A stretch of DNA of 64,000 bases from Advenella kashmirensis WT001 (lineage in GTDB: Bacteria; Pseudomonadota; Gammaproteobacteria; Burkholderiales; Burkholderiaceae_B). Where the stretch lies: positions 2,480,001 through 2,544,000 of the forward strand of contig NC_017964.1 of assembly GCF_000219915.2 (NCBI RefSeq), in the 5' to 3' direction. The translations under genes and the position numbers were made by a program. Below are positions 19,677 to 30,323 of this stretch, in pieces. The notes under the pieces were generated by a model, which worked only from the letters and a program-made list of their open reading frames with translations, was not told the origin of the DNA and searched no databases. How positions within the stretch are numbered: position 1 is the first letter of the stretch; the number at the start of each line of letters is the position of its first letter.

Positions 19677-21967
19677 TCAGATCTTGCACGCGCCGCTTTC
19701 GCAGTCATCCTGTGCCTGATCTTCCTGTTTGTCTTCCGCACCGTCACGGGTATTCTGGTAATACAGTGTTTTGACGCCGAACTTGTACGCCGTGAGCAGG
19801 TCCTTGATCATCTGGTTCATGGGTACGCGACCGCCTTCAAAACGGGCCGGGTCGTAATTTGTATTGGCCGAAATAGATTGGTCCACAAATTTCTGCATGA
19901 TGCCCACAATCTGCAGATAGCCATCATTGTTGGGCATGCTCCACAGCAATTCGTACTTGTCCTTAAGGCGCTCGTACTCAGGCACCACCTGTTTCAGAAT
20001 CCCGTCCTTGGACGCCTTGACGGTAACCAGGCCGCGCGGCGGTTCAATACCGTTGGTGGCGTTGGATATCTGAGAGGATGTTTCCGATGGCATCAACGCT
20101 GTCAGGGTCGAATTGCGCAGACCATGGGTGGTAATGTCCTTGCGCAGCGACTCCCAATCCAGATGCAGCGGCTCATTGCAAATGCCATCAAGATCCTTCT
20201 TATAGGTATCGATCGGCAAAATTCCCTTGGAATACGTCGTTTCGTCAAAGGCCGTGCACGGGCCGAACTCCTTAGCCAATCCCACCGAAGCCTTGAGCAG
20301 ATAATACTGGATCGCCTCGAAGGTACGGTGCGTCAGCGCATTGCCGCTGCCATCGGAATATTTGGCATCGTTCTTGGCCAGGTAATAGGCGTAATTGATG
20401 ACGCCGATACCAGTGTACGCCGTTTCATGGAACCAATATAAGCAGCCTTTATCGGATAGTCCTGATAGTCCAGCAAGGCATCCAGCGCGCGCACGGCCAG
20501 ATCGGCCAGGCCTTCGAGTTCATCCAGCGATTCAATGGCGCCCAGATTGAAGGCAGACAATGTGCACAAGGCAATTTCGCCGTTCTCGTCATTGATATCT
20601 TCCAGCGGCTTGGTCGGCAGCGCGATTTCCAGGCACAGATTGCTCTGGCGCACGGGCGCCACGGCCGGGTCAAACGGGCTGTGGGTATTGCAGTGGTCCA
20701 CGTTCTGAATATAGATGCGACCGGTGCCGGCGCGCTCCTGCATCATCAGTGAAAACAGTTCTGTCGCCTTGACTGTGCGCTTGCGAATGCTTGGGTCCTG
20801 CTCGTATTGGGCATACAGTTGCTCGAAACGGTTCTGGTCTTCGAAAAACGCATCGTACAAGCCAGGCACATCCGAAGGCGAGAACAGTGTGATGTCGCCG
20901 TTTCTGATCAGGCGCTGATACAGCAACCGGTTGATCTGCACACCATAGTCCATATGACGGACGCGATTTTCCTCAACACCGCGATTGTTCTTGAGCACCA
21001 GCAGCGATTCAATTTCCAGATGCCACATGGGATAGAACAATGTGGCTGCACCACCACGCACGCCCCCCTGCGAGCAGCATTTGACTGCCGTCTGAAAGTG
21101 CTTGTAAAAAGGAATGCACCCGGTGTGCTGTGCTTCGCCACCGCGAATCGGACTGCCAACGGCACGAATGCGACCAGCGTTGATGCCGATACCGGCGCGT
21201 TGCGACACGTAGCGCACGATCGCGCTGGTCGTGGCATTAATGGAATCCAGACTATCGCCACACTCGATCAGTACGCAGGAGCTGAATTGACGCGTAGGCG
21301 TGCGCACCCCGGACATGATCGGCGTAGGCAGAGAGATCTTGAACAGCGAGGTCGCATCATAGAAACCCTTGATGTACGACAGGCGCGTCTCTTTCGGATA
21401 CTTCGAGAACAGGCATGCGGCCACCAGAATATACAGGAACTGGGGGCTTTCATAGATTTCGTGATTGACACGATTTTGCACCAGGTACTTGCCTTCGAGC
21501 TGCTTGACCGCACCGTAGGAGAAGCGCATATCACGGCTGTGATCGATATAGCTGTTCAGTTCGTCAAACTCTTCCCGGGTGTAGTCCTGCAGGATGTGTT
21601 CGTCGTATTTGCCCATCTCGGTGAGCCGGGTAACATGATCGTAAAGCGATGGTGGATCAAACTGCTGGAAGGCCTTCTTGCGCAAATGGAAAATGGCCAG
21701 ACGGGCCGCCAGGTACTGGTAATCAGGCGTTGCCTGTGAAATCAGATCGGCCGCTGCCTTGATGATGGTTTCATGAATGTCTTCAGTCTTGATGCCGTCG
21801 TAGAACTGAATATGGGATTTGAGCTCAACTTGAGACACCGAAACATGGTCCAGACCTTCTGCCGCCCAATCAATAACACGGTGAATTTTGTCCAGATCGA
21901 TAGGTTCTTTTCTGCCGTCACGTTTAGTGACCAAGAGTGTGCTGTTCATTAGCGTATGCATATCCAT
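19677..21967 (-). CDS. nrdA: class Ia ribonucleotide reductase alpha subunit (one frame break)
   Basis: NrdA reduces ribonucleoside diphosphates to deoxy forms. An N-terminal ATP-cone (LLVTKRDGRKEPIDLDKIHRV) senses ATP/dATP; RQFSSCVLIECGDS and ALCTLSAFNLG hold the redox pair, NLCLEI the radical cysteine, LYYQNTRDGAED the two tyrosines of the radical path, and the C-terminal CESGACKI the swinging thiol pair, all as in E. coli. One base is missing near 20415-20424, breaking KRRTLGIGVINYAYYLAKN; repaired length is 763 residues. ATG at 21967 gives MDMHTLMNS; in-frame ATGs at 21961 and 21949 are alternatives. Two NrdR boxes lie just upstream. Confidence 0.96.
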
Positions 21968-22004
21968 GATGGTTGATGGAACGGTTCGGAGCCGGACCGA
22001 CTAT

Positions 22005-22020
22005 AATCTATATATAGTGT
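22005..22020. promoter_or_regulatory. NrdR box 1 upstream of nrdA
   Basis: AATCTATATATAGTGT matches the NrdR consensus (acaCwAtATaTwGtgt) at 14 of 16 positions. It is centred about 46 bases before the nrdA ATG and pairs with box 2, start-to-start 31 bases, three helical turns, the usual arrangement for NrdR repression of ribonucleotide reductase genes. Confidence 0.82.
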
Positions 22021-22035
22021 TTTATTTTAGGTTTA

Positions 22036-22051
22036 CCACAATATATAGTAT
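22036..22051. promoter_or_regulatory. NrdR box 2 upstream of nrdA
   Basis: CCACAATATATAGTAT matches the NrdR consensus with one or two differences, 31 bases from box 1. The 289-base gap to dusA otherwise shows only an imperfect hairpin near 22172-22203. Confidence 0.8.
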
Positions 22052-22256
22052 TAGCAAGGATATTTCAAGTAATTTCGGCTTCGTGCAAAACCTTGAAGAA
22101 CAACACAACGCATTGATTAATATAATTATTTTATCTGTCAGAAAAAATGTAACGATGTTGATTATACGCAATTGCCGCACACATTTTTTCATGCGTGGCA
22201 AATTCAGTTTTCACACCACCCTCTTTCTACCCAGGCCAATGCCCACTGCGGTGTCG

Positions 22257-23362
22257 TTAGTTAACAAAAGCAAAGGCCTGATGCAGGATATCCGGGTTCT
22301 GTGTGGCCAGATACGCCGGGTCCGACAGATGACGTCGCCATTGGCGTGCGCCCTTGCGCCCGTTGAACAGACCCAGCATGGGCTTGACAATGGCGCGCAA
22401 CGGCACGCCCTGCGCCACTTCCGATCGGGCATAGCCGGCCATCTGCTGGACGATCGTTGCATCATCTGCAACCGGGGTGTCGGGCCACAAGCGTCGACTG
22501 ATATCACGCAGCACATAGGGTTCGTGCCATGCGGCCCGCCCGACCATCGCGCCGTCAAATGCGTCGACCGCCGAGGTGATCAGATCAGGCGTGTTAAGGC
22601 CGCCGTTAAGAACAAACAGGGCATCGGGAAAATCGTGCTTGAGCCGGGTCACAATGTCGTAGCGCAGTGGCGGAATCTCGCGATTGTCTTTGGGAGACAG
22701 CCCCTTGAGCACCGCGTTACGCGCATGCGCGATAAACACCCGGCAACCCACCTCATACAGTTGCCCGACAAAGTCACGCACAAAATCATAGGATTGATCG
22801 TAGTCCAGCCCAAGCCGATGCTTGACGGTGACGGGCACACTGACCGCATCCTGCATCGCCTTGACGCAATCGGCCACCAAAGCCGGCTCGGCCATCAGGC
22901 AGGCACCGAACGCCCCCTTTTGCACCCGCTCTGAGGGGCAACCGCAATTGAGGTTGATTTCATCATATCCCCAGCTTTGCCCCAGTCGGGCGCAATGGGC
23001 AAGCGCCGCCGGCTCGCTGCCGCCCAGTTGCAAAGCAACCGGGTGTTCCTGAGCGCTAAAGCGCAAATGTCTTGGCACATCGCCAAAAACCAGGCGCCGG
23101 TGGTAATCATCTCTGTATACAGCAACGCATTGGGCGCCAGCAAACGGTGAAAATAGCGGCAATGCCTGTCTGTGACATCAATCATCGGCGCCACACTGAA
23201 CTGCCAGGGACGCAGGCCGGCTTTATCCGAATAGTCAAGCACAGCGCTGCCTGCCGGGCTCGCCCCGGCAACAGCAACGGCATGGATATCGGCGGTGTCG
23301 CCGCAGGTGCCCGGGCCCGTTGCTGCAACCCGCTCTGTTATCTCTGTATGTGTCATGATCAT
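22257..23362 (-). CDS. dusA: tRNA-dihydrouridine synthase A (one frame break)
   Basis: DusA reduces uridines 20/20a in the tRNA D-loop with FMN and NADPH. The TIM-barrel start [19 protein letters not shown], the active-site cysteine in [30 protein letters not shown] and the FMN-phosphate loop LNGGLNT are all present. One base is missing near 23093-23097, breaking [15 protein letters not shown]; repaired length is 368 residues. The start codon at 23362 overlaps the stop of the upstream ClC gene (ATGATCATG), so the pair is co-translated; the ATG at 23356 is an alternative. Confidence 0.92.
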
Positions 23363-25141
23363 TTGTCGCCGGAAATGCGAAAATCGATATGCGGTGGCTG
23401 ATGCCGCTCACTCAGTGCACGTTGCTCTTCCAGTTGCTCAAGAATGGCCGATTTGCGCACCACTCCCAGCAATATCGGTTCATCTTTTGACAACAACACC
23501 GGCAAACGTTCGCCCATAAAAGTCAGAAACAGTTCCAGCCCCTCGCCCAGCGTCATGTCGGGATGCAGAACCGGAATGAAATGAGGCTGCACCATGAGCT
23601 CGGATATGGGCGTGGTCATGGGCGACTGCGACAGCAGCCAGCGCGTCACTTCCTGGTTGGACAGCACGCCCTGGTAGTGATTATTCTCATCCACCACATA
23701 AATATACCGCACCGGATGATCCTGAAACATGGCCACGGCCTGTTCCAGCGTCTGATCCTGACGCAGCACCGTTCGTGCTTCAATGACCAGCCCCTTGAGC
23801 GTCATGCTGCTTATCTGCCGGCGCAGCCTTGCGGCCTGCTCCCGCGACAGGGTCACGCCATACATAGCCGGGGTGCTGAACAGGCTGCTGACCACATTTG
23901 CAATCACGCAGGCGAACATGAGCGGCAGTACCAGGTCAATCCGGTGAGTCATTTCAAATATCATCAGGATCGCCATCAGCGGCGCGTGCGTGCCGGCTGC
24001 CAGAAAAGCGCCCATGCCAATCAATATATACAGTGCCGGCTGGGCCGCCAGCTCAGGCATTACGAATGAAATGATCTGATAAAACAGCATGCCCACGCTG
24101 GCGCCCACCATCAACATGGGCGTAAAGACGCCGCCGGTCGCACCGAACCCACGGTCGCGCCCGTAGCCAGCACCTTGTAGGCCAGCATCAGCAACACCGC
24201 CGGCATGGTCCAGGACAGCGTCAGCATGTCTTCAATCGGCCCGTAGCCGTTGCCCGACGCAGCAGGTTGCAAAATCAGAATGCCGCCCAGCAGCGCCCCG
24301 CCCAGCGCCAGACTCAATGGCAACGGCAATCCGGTTTTACGAAACAATTGGCGGATGGCATCCAGAAACCGCAGGAACAACGGCGCCAGCAAGCCTGCCA
24401 CAATCGCCAGCGCACACAACAGCAGCAGACTCGCATCAATCGACAGCGATATGGGTTTTACATCATAAGTGACGCGGTAATAACCGGTAAGCTGCATGGT
24501 AATGTTGGCAACGCCTGCCGAGATAATAAGCGGCCCAGCGTCGTGACCGACAGTGTTCCCAGAACGATTTCAGCGACAAACAACGCCGCCGCAAGGGGTG
24601 CATTGTATGCAGCCGACACGCCGGCTGCCGCCCCGCAAGCGACCAGCAGACGGATATCATTGGCGTTAAAAGCCAGAAAGCGGCCGATGGCCGACGCGAC
24701 CATGGCGCCCAGATGCACCATGGCCCCCTCGCGACCGATGGAACCGCCGCTGACCACGGTAGACAGTGACGAGAGCACCCGCAGCGCCCCCTGGCGCAGG
24801 GACAGCCGGCCATCAGACAGGGCCACTGCTTCCATGTAATCGGCATTCATATCCTTGCGCACTTTTGACGACAGCCACAGCAAGGTGCCCGCGATCAGTC
24901 CGCCCACGGCAGGAAACAGAATGCGCTCGGTATCGGTCCAGCGACTAACCACAGTCTCAATCTCGCCCGGGACCGACCCTGTCAGCAATTGCCCCCAGTG
25001 TATGGCCATGTGAAACAGAATGGTCATGCCCGCGCCAGCCACGCCGACGACGATAGCCCAGACAAAAAACGCCGGACGGTTTGTCAGCCAGGCAAACTGT
25101 GTCAGTTTGTTGCGTGCCTCAAAAGGAGAAAACATGGCCAT
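23359..25141 (-). CDS. ClC-family chloride channel/antiporter with C-terminal CBS pair (two frame breaks)
   Basis: A 594-residue ClC protein. The membrane core contains [18 protein letters not shown] with the gating glutamate, [24 protein letters not shown], and after repair the [15 protein letters not shown] anion filter and [22 protein letters not shown]. The glutamate in GREG is typical of chloride/proton exchangers. The last about 140 residues form two CBS domains ([21 protein letters not shown] and [19 protein letters not shown]). Breaks lie near 24533 and 24149, one missing base each. Start ATG at 25141 or 25135; AAAGGAG precedes the latter. It shares a 182-base divergent region with thrB. 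Confidence 0.9.
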
Positions 25142-25323
25142 TCATTGGTCTCTGAGAAATAACGGGCGGCGCGCGAGAAAGATCCCGGCAAACAGCGAAA
25201 AGTGCACCATTGTAGCAAAACTCGATTGTGATTCTTTTGCACGCAGAGCGCCCCACGCGCTTATCGTGCTCAACCTGCACTAAAATGATCGGCATTCAAT
25301 GATTTTGTGTATCGTATTTTCTC

Positions 25324-26292
25324 ATGGCCGTCTTTACTCCCATCACAAACCAGGAAGCTGCCCAATTTCTGGGTCACTATGCACTCGGAGAATTCGTCTC
25401 CCTTCGCGGCATTACCGCTGGTATTGAAAACACCAACTTCTTTCTGAACACGACCCAGGGAGAATATGTGTTGACGGTGTTCGAGGTGCTCAATCATGAG
25501 CAGTTGAATTTTTACATCGAACTGATGCATACCCTTGCCAGCAAAGACGTCAAGGTGCCCATGCCTCAGACTCAGCGGGACGGAAAGCGCATTGGCACCC
25601 TGAAGGGTAAACCGGCAGCCATTGTTGATCGCCTGCCCGGCGGGTACGAATCCGACCCCGGCGTACAGCATTGTATTATCGCTGCACGCACGCAGGCCCA
25701 GGCACATCTGGCCGCCAAAGACTTTACCCTGTATCAGCCCAATTTGCGTGGCCTGCCGTGGTGGGAAGAAACTTATCCGGCCATCCGGCCGTTCCTGACT
25801 GAATCCCAGAACGCGCTATTTGTTTCGTGCCTGGATGAACAGCGCCAGGTCCAGCAGGGAAATGACTGGAAGAATATGCCGGCCGGTGCCTGCCATTGCG
25901 ACTTGTTCCGCGATAACGTACTGTTCGATGGAACCTATGATGATCCGCGCATGGGCGGCATCATTGACTTTTATTTTGCCGGGCACGATGCCTGGCTGTT
26001 CGATGTCGCGATCGCAGTCAACGACTGGTGCATAGAACGCAGCACCGGCGCACTCACACCCTGGCTGGTTCAGGCCTGGCTTGATGCCTATGCACAGGAA
26101 CGCCCGTTCACGGAAACCGAAAAGGCAATGTGGCCGGTAGCCCTGCGCGCAGCGGCCTTGCGTTTCTGGGCATCCCGCCTGAATGATTATTTCCGTCCGC
26201 GCCCTGCCCAGACACTCAAGCCACACGACCCCACGCATTTTGAGCGTATCCTGACGCTCCGTGTTCAACAACCGGCTCCGCCACTACCGTAA
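25324..26292 (+). CDS. thrB: homoserine kinase (ThrB type II, APH fold)
   Basis: A 322-residue homoserine kinase of the choline/aminoglycoside phosphotransferase fold, the form common in beta- and gammaproteobacteria, making O-phosphohomoserine for threonine synthesis. It starts MAVFTPITNQEAAQFLGHYALGEF; GIENTNFFLNT and EYVLTVFE form the nucleotide-binding lobe; ACHCDLFRDNVLFD holds the catalytic Asp and Asn, and GIIDFYFAG the metal-binding Asp. The frame is intact. ATG at 25324. It is followed after 5 bases by a membrane protein gene, probably in the same transcript. Confidence 0.95.
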   Translation: MAVFTPITNQEAAQFLGHYALGEFVSLRGITAGIENTNFFLNTTQGEYVLTVFEVLNHEQLNFYIELMHTLASKDVKVPMPQTQRDGKRIGTLKGKPAAIVDRLPGGYESDPGVQHCIIAARTQAQAHLAAKDFTLYQPNLRGLPWWEETYPAIRPFLTESQNALFVSCLDEQRQVQQGNDWKNMPAGACHCDLFRDNVLFDGTYDDPRMGGIIDFYFAGHDAWLFDVAIAVNDWCIERSTGALTPWLVQAWLDAYAQERPFTETEKAMWPVALRAAALRFWASRLNDYFRPRPAQTLKPHDPTHFERILTLRVQQPAPPLP

Positions 26293-26297
26293 CCACC

Positions 26298-27115
26298 ATG
26301 ATTGCTGCAACACTTCCCGCCTCATCCGGTTGGCAATGGCTCAAAGACGCCTTCCAGATCTTTCGCAAGCAACCATTTGCCTTGCTCGCGCTGCTGTTTG
26401 TCATCAATTTGATCAGCCAGATTTTGATGCAAATCCCGGTACTTGGGGTCGGGTTGTTCATTATTACCATGCCCATCGCCAGCCTGATTGTGGTTAGTGC
26501 CTGCCGGGATATCCAGGGCAAGCCGGCAGGATTCAATCATCTTGACCCCAAAAGCTGGATCGCCAGCCTGCAAAAACCCAAGGTCATTTCCCGTCTGGCA
26601 TTGTCCGGTTTCATTTACGCCGCACTCTTGCTGCTGCTGAGCGTCGTGCTGCTCTATCCCTTGCTGGATGAGCAGACCATTGCGCAAATCAGCAGCATTG
26701 TCTACGGTGCCCAGAGCGGCGCCGACGCATCGGCAGAGGCGCTGCCCGATGGCGGCACGATCGTGCTGCTGCTGGGCTGGGCGATCTTGCTGTTTGTCGT
26801 GACCCTCATGTTTTGGCACGTCCCGCAACTGATCGGGTGGGAAGGCCTCACTATTGGCAAGGCCATTTTTTATTCCTTTGTCGCGTCCTGGCGCAACAAA
26901 GGGGCCTTCCTGATGTATTTCCTGAGCTGGTTCCTGTTGTTTGTCTTGCTGCAGTTTATCGTCATACCCCTGCTGGTGGTACTGAGACTCGCCAAGGCCT
27001 GCTGATTGCATTTGTAATGCAAGTAGTGCTGATGATCATGGTTGCGACCATTTACTGCGGATTCTATTCCAGTTACGCCGCCATTTTCGGCACGGAAAGA
27101 CCCACGGTGATGTAA
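26298..27115 (+). CDS. BPSS1780-family membrane protein (one frame break)
   Basis: A 272-residue integral membrane protein after repair. It opens SSGWQWLKDAFQIFRKQPFALLALL, the typical beginning of the BPSS1780 family, and has about six hydrophobic segments. One base is missing near 26990-26995, breaking VVLRLAKGLLIAFVMQVVLMIMV; the second frame supplies the last helix and the end GTERPTVM. ATG at 26298, five bases after thrB. The same thrB-membrane protein pair is, as I recall, found in other Burkholderiales. Function unknown. Confidence 0.8.
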
Positions 27116-27355
27116 CCGGTCCGATGAGCATGCCAATGAGGCAGGCCTGCCCTTGATGGACCCGATTGTGAGACCTGTTATTGTCCCCAATGGTCAAAAG
27201 GCGACAAAATACATATAATCAGCAAGAATTTTATGTCGCTTTCAGTGGTTTTGCTCTCGTGCAGGCACCTATCCCGTACTTTATGGCTGCCTTGCCTGCC
27301 GCCCCCGGGCCGGGCGAGTAGCCACTCTCGGCAAGACTTTATCAAAGGAAAATAC

Positions 27356-28088
27356 ATGTTCAGACACATCGCTCTTGCCGCACTCGCCGTAAGTTCCCTG
27401 ACTGCCTGCCAGAATATGGATGTGGCGGGCATGGTCGGCGCCGCTTCCTCCCTGTTTCAGGCGGCCACCGTTTCCGACGAACAAATTCAGGAACTGGCTG
27501 TGAGTTCCCAGCAACAGCTCGATTCCCAGAACAGAATTGCTCCGGCGAGCAGCAAATATGCCACCCGACTTGCCAGGGTCACCCGCAATCTGCGCAGCTA
27601 TCAGGGCACGCCGTTGCAGTTCAAGGCCTATCTCAATCCTGAAGTCAACGCGTTTGCACTGCCCAATGGCAGTATCCGCGTCTACTCAGGCCTGATGGAC
27701 AAAATGACAGACAACGAACTGCTGTTTGTACTGGGCCATGAGGTCGGACACGTCATCGAAGGTCACTCCAAGGCCCAGGCCCGCTCCAGCATGCTCACCC
27801 TGGCAGCACAGCAGGCAGGCGCGGCCAGTGGCGTCCCCATTCTGTCCACGCTGTCAGGCAGCCAGCTGGGCGCACTTGCTAACGGTCTGGTCAATGCCCA
27901 GTATTCCCAATCGCATGAATACGCCGCAGATGCCTTCGGCCTGAAGAGTGCTCAAGGAACAGGGGCATGACAAATCGGCTGCCGTGTCTGCCCTGCGCAA
28001 GCTCGAATCCCTGTCCCAGGGCAGTGCCAGCGTATTTTCCAGCCACCCCGATTCGGGTAGCCGGGCCGATCGTATCGAAGCCATGTAA
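27356..28088 (+). CDS. M48 metalloprotease lipoprotein, LoiP/YggG-like (one frame break)
   Basis: A lipid-anchored zinc protease. The signal MFRHIALAALAVSSLTAC ends in a lipobox, so the mature protein starts at Cys18. The catalytic motif is LGHEVGHVIEGHSK, and the third zinc ligand Glu lies in SHEYAADAFG. Near 27949-27951 an extra base shifts the frame after FGLK; the other frame continues VLKEQGHDKSAAVSALRKL and ends SRADRIEAM with TAA at 28086-28088, giving 243 residues. This is one of two breaks in the window that look like an insertion. ATG at 27356 follows AAAGGA; the longer upstream frame lacks a start signal. Probable role: periplasmic or outer-membrane protein quality control. Confidence 0.88.
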
Positions 28089-28119
28089 CCGGTGCCAATG
28101 GGTCGGGCCGGTCCAGCTT

Positions 28120-28161
28120 TTCCGGCTCTACCCTTCCGGCTCTACCCTTCCGGCTCTAACC
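28120..28161. repeat. three tandem 14-base repeats
   Basis: TTCCGGCTCTACCC occurs three times head to tail (28120-28133, 28134-28147, 28148-28161; the third copy ends AACC). They lie between the loiP-like stop and the end of the LysR gene. A slippage-prone spacer is the simplest reading. Confidence 0.85.
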
Positions 28162-28246
28162 TCACGGCCGTTCTCTTTCGATCCTTCTCTTCTGATTCAC
28201 TGCTTGCACTGCAGCTCTATTGACCTGCCCCTTCCGGTCCTACCGG

Positions 28247-29225
28247 TTACTCGCTCGGGCCTGACCCCGGCCTCTGTAAAGCATTCTCTTGCTCTACTGA
28301 CAATGCACGCTTGAATGCCGTTTTTTGCTGAATCAGCGTGCACGCCTGGGCGATGAGCGCAGCATTGGGTGAATACACCAAGCGCTTGTTGGTAAACAGC
28401 AGCACTTCTCCAAAATTGACCGTTTTTTCCAGTGGCAAAATATGCAACATGTTTTGCCGTTCAAAATATCGGGCAATACCTTGCGGCATCGCCGCCACCA
28501 AATTTTCACGCGCCAGCATGATTACATTTGTCATTGTGGTGCTGGAGCGGATGGCAATGCTCGGGTGCGCCAGTCCGAAAGAGTCGCACAGTTCGATCAG
28601 CTTCGCATTTGCATAGGTACCCGCTTGTGGAAAAATCCAGGTACAGTCGTGCAGGTGTCCGGCATCCAGCTTGCGGATCTGCGCCAGGGGATGCTGCAGT
28701 CCGCAAACCAGCACCATAGGTTCGTAATCCAGAATGATCCGGTCAAAGCCACTCAGATCGATCAGTTCAGTCCTGCGTCCTATAACGATATCCAGGAGGC
28801 CGACATTGAGTTTTTCCAGCATGGGCTCAATAATGCCGTCTTCAATGCTCACCTGCAAATCCGGCACCTGCGCAAGCAATGCGCTAAGCAAATCCGGCAC
28901 GACCGATAATGTGGCCGATGGCAATGCGCCAATGGCCAGCGTACGCTGCCCGTGATACTGGACCTGACTGAGTTCGGACTGTATGCGCCGCGTCGCGTGC
29001 AGGACCTGACGAGCATACTCGATCATCAGGCTGCCGTAGGCAGTGGGCACGGTTCCCGTCGCACTTCGTTCAAACAGGGCATAACCCACCTCCTGCTCGA
29101 GCTGGGACAAAACCTTGGACGCTGCCGGCTGGGTCATGTGCAACTGCACCGACGCCTTGTGCAGATTCTGCAGTCTCAGCCAATGCAACAAGCAGATCAG
29201 CCTGGCGTTTTTTCAGATGAAACAT
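28247..29225 (-). CDS. LysR-family transcriptional regulator (one frame break)
   Basis: A LysR-type regulator of about 325 residues. The winged helix starts MFHLKKRQADLLVALAET and continues in another frame with HKASVQLHMTQPAASKVLSQLEQEVGYALFER; an extra base near 29172-29176 explains the shift. The periplasmic-binding-protein-like effector domain follows (TLAIGALPSATLSVVPDLL, RENLVAAMPQGIARYF). It is divergent from the Bug/sulfatase/Bug genes with a 105-base gap containing CCAAATTGG-type symmetry, so it most likely controls them in response to their substrate. ATG at 29225. Confidence 0.87.
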
Positions 29226-29330
29226 GGGGTTATGCCAAATTGGTTATACGGTGAGTCGATAAATGAATTTTACAGAGTAAAGGGAACTGTGGAACACTTG
29301 AACGCATAATCATATCAAGGAGACAATTTC

Positions 29331-30314
29331 ATGAGTCATTTCCTAAAATGCGTTCTAGCGCCGCTACTGGCCTGCTGTATCGGCCCGGCAGCCATCGCTG
29401 CCACGGCACTACCACAACAGATTACGGTTATTGTTCCCTACGCGCCCGGCGGCGCCGTGGATGCACTGACCCGGATCCTGGCCAAACAGCTGGCTGCCGA
29501 CCAAGGCATCAATCTAGTCGTTGAAAACAAGCCCGGCGCCGGTGGTTCGATTGCGGCCCAACAGGCGGTGCGCGGCAAGCCAGACGGACGCACACTGCTG
29601 ATGGGCACCTCCAATACCCACGGTATCAATAGCGTTGTCATACCAGGCTTGAAATATGATCCCATCAAGGACTTTACCGCGGTCGCAGATGTTGCCGAGA
29701 ACATTGTCATTCTTGCGGCCAATAAAGACTTTCCAGCCAATACGCTGACCGAGGCTGTCGATCTTATTGCTCGATCACCCGGTAAATACAGCTTCGGATC
29801 GCCAGGCGTTGGCAGCGTGCATGCGTTGGCGATGGAGCAGTTTGCACAAAAACTGGGCCTCAATATCACCCATGTCGCTTATAAGGGTGCCGGCCCGGCC
29901 ATGACAGACACCGTCGCCGGCAATATTCCACTTGTGATGGCGGGCGTGGTGCCGGCCAAGCCATTTCTTGCCGACAAACGAATCAAGATACTGGGCATCG
30001 CCAACCCCCGAGACGATATGTTCAGCGGGGTAGCTGAAGTGGCCCAAACGCAATATTTTTCTGATATTCAGAAAGATACATCAGTGCAGTCATGGATTGG
30101 TCTTTTTGCACCGGCCGGCCTGGCGCCAGATCTGGCCGACAGTTTGCATGCGGCATTCGAAAAAGTAATCAAATCGGAGGCCTTTGCCAAAGAGCTCACG
30201 CCATTGGGAATGGTTCCCAACATCTCCAGCCGCCAGGCGTTTGCCGATAAAGTCAGCGCCAACGTGCAACGCTGGCAAAAAGCCCTTTCATCAACCAAAC
30301 CGGCCAAACAATAA
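29331..30314 (+). CDS. Bug-family periplasmic substrate-binding protein 1
   Basis: A tripartite tricarboxylate transporter (TctC-like, Bug family) receptor of 327 residues. A cleavable signal (hydrophobic to AAIAA, about residue 23) precedes the mature start ITVIVPYAPGGAVDALTRILAKQL. VVENKPGAGGSIAAQQAVRGKPDG and SFGSPGVGSVHALAMEQFAQKLG are the diagnostic ligand-binding loops. It captures an organic anion in the periplasm. No TctA/TctB membrane subunits are nearby, as is common for Bug receptors, which may use a shared transporter. ATG at 29331 has AAGGAGA at good spacing. First gene of the three-gene cluster with the sulfatase. Confidence 0.92.
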   Translation: MSHFLKCVLAPLLACCIGPAAIAATALPQQITVIVPYAPGGAVDALTRILAKQLAADQGINLVVENKPGAGGSIAAQQAVRGKPDGRTLLMGTSNTHGINSVVIPGLKYDPIKDFTAVADVAENIVILAANKDFPANTLTEAVDLIARSPGKYSFGSPGVGSVHALAMEQFAQKLGLNITHVAYKGAGPAMTDTVAGNIPLVMAGVVPAKPFLADKRIKILGIANPRDDMFSGVAEVAQTQYFSDIQKDTSVQSWIGLFAPAGLAPDLADSLHAAFEKVIKSEAFAKELTPLGMVPNISSRQAFADKVSANVQRWQKALSSTKPAKQ

Positions 30315-30323
30315 GGCAATACC

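Noticed and set aside
22172..22203. Terminator for dusA
   Set aside because: The hairpin is imperfect and no T tract follows on the minus strand.
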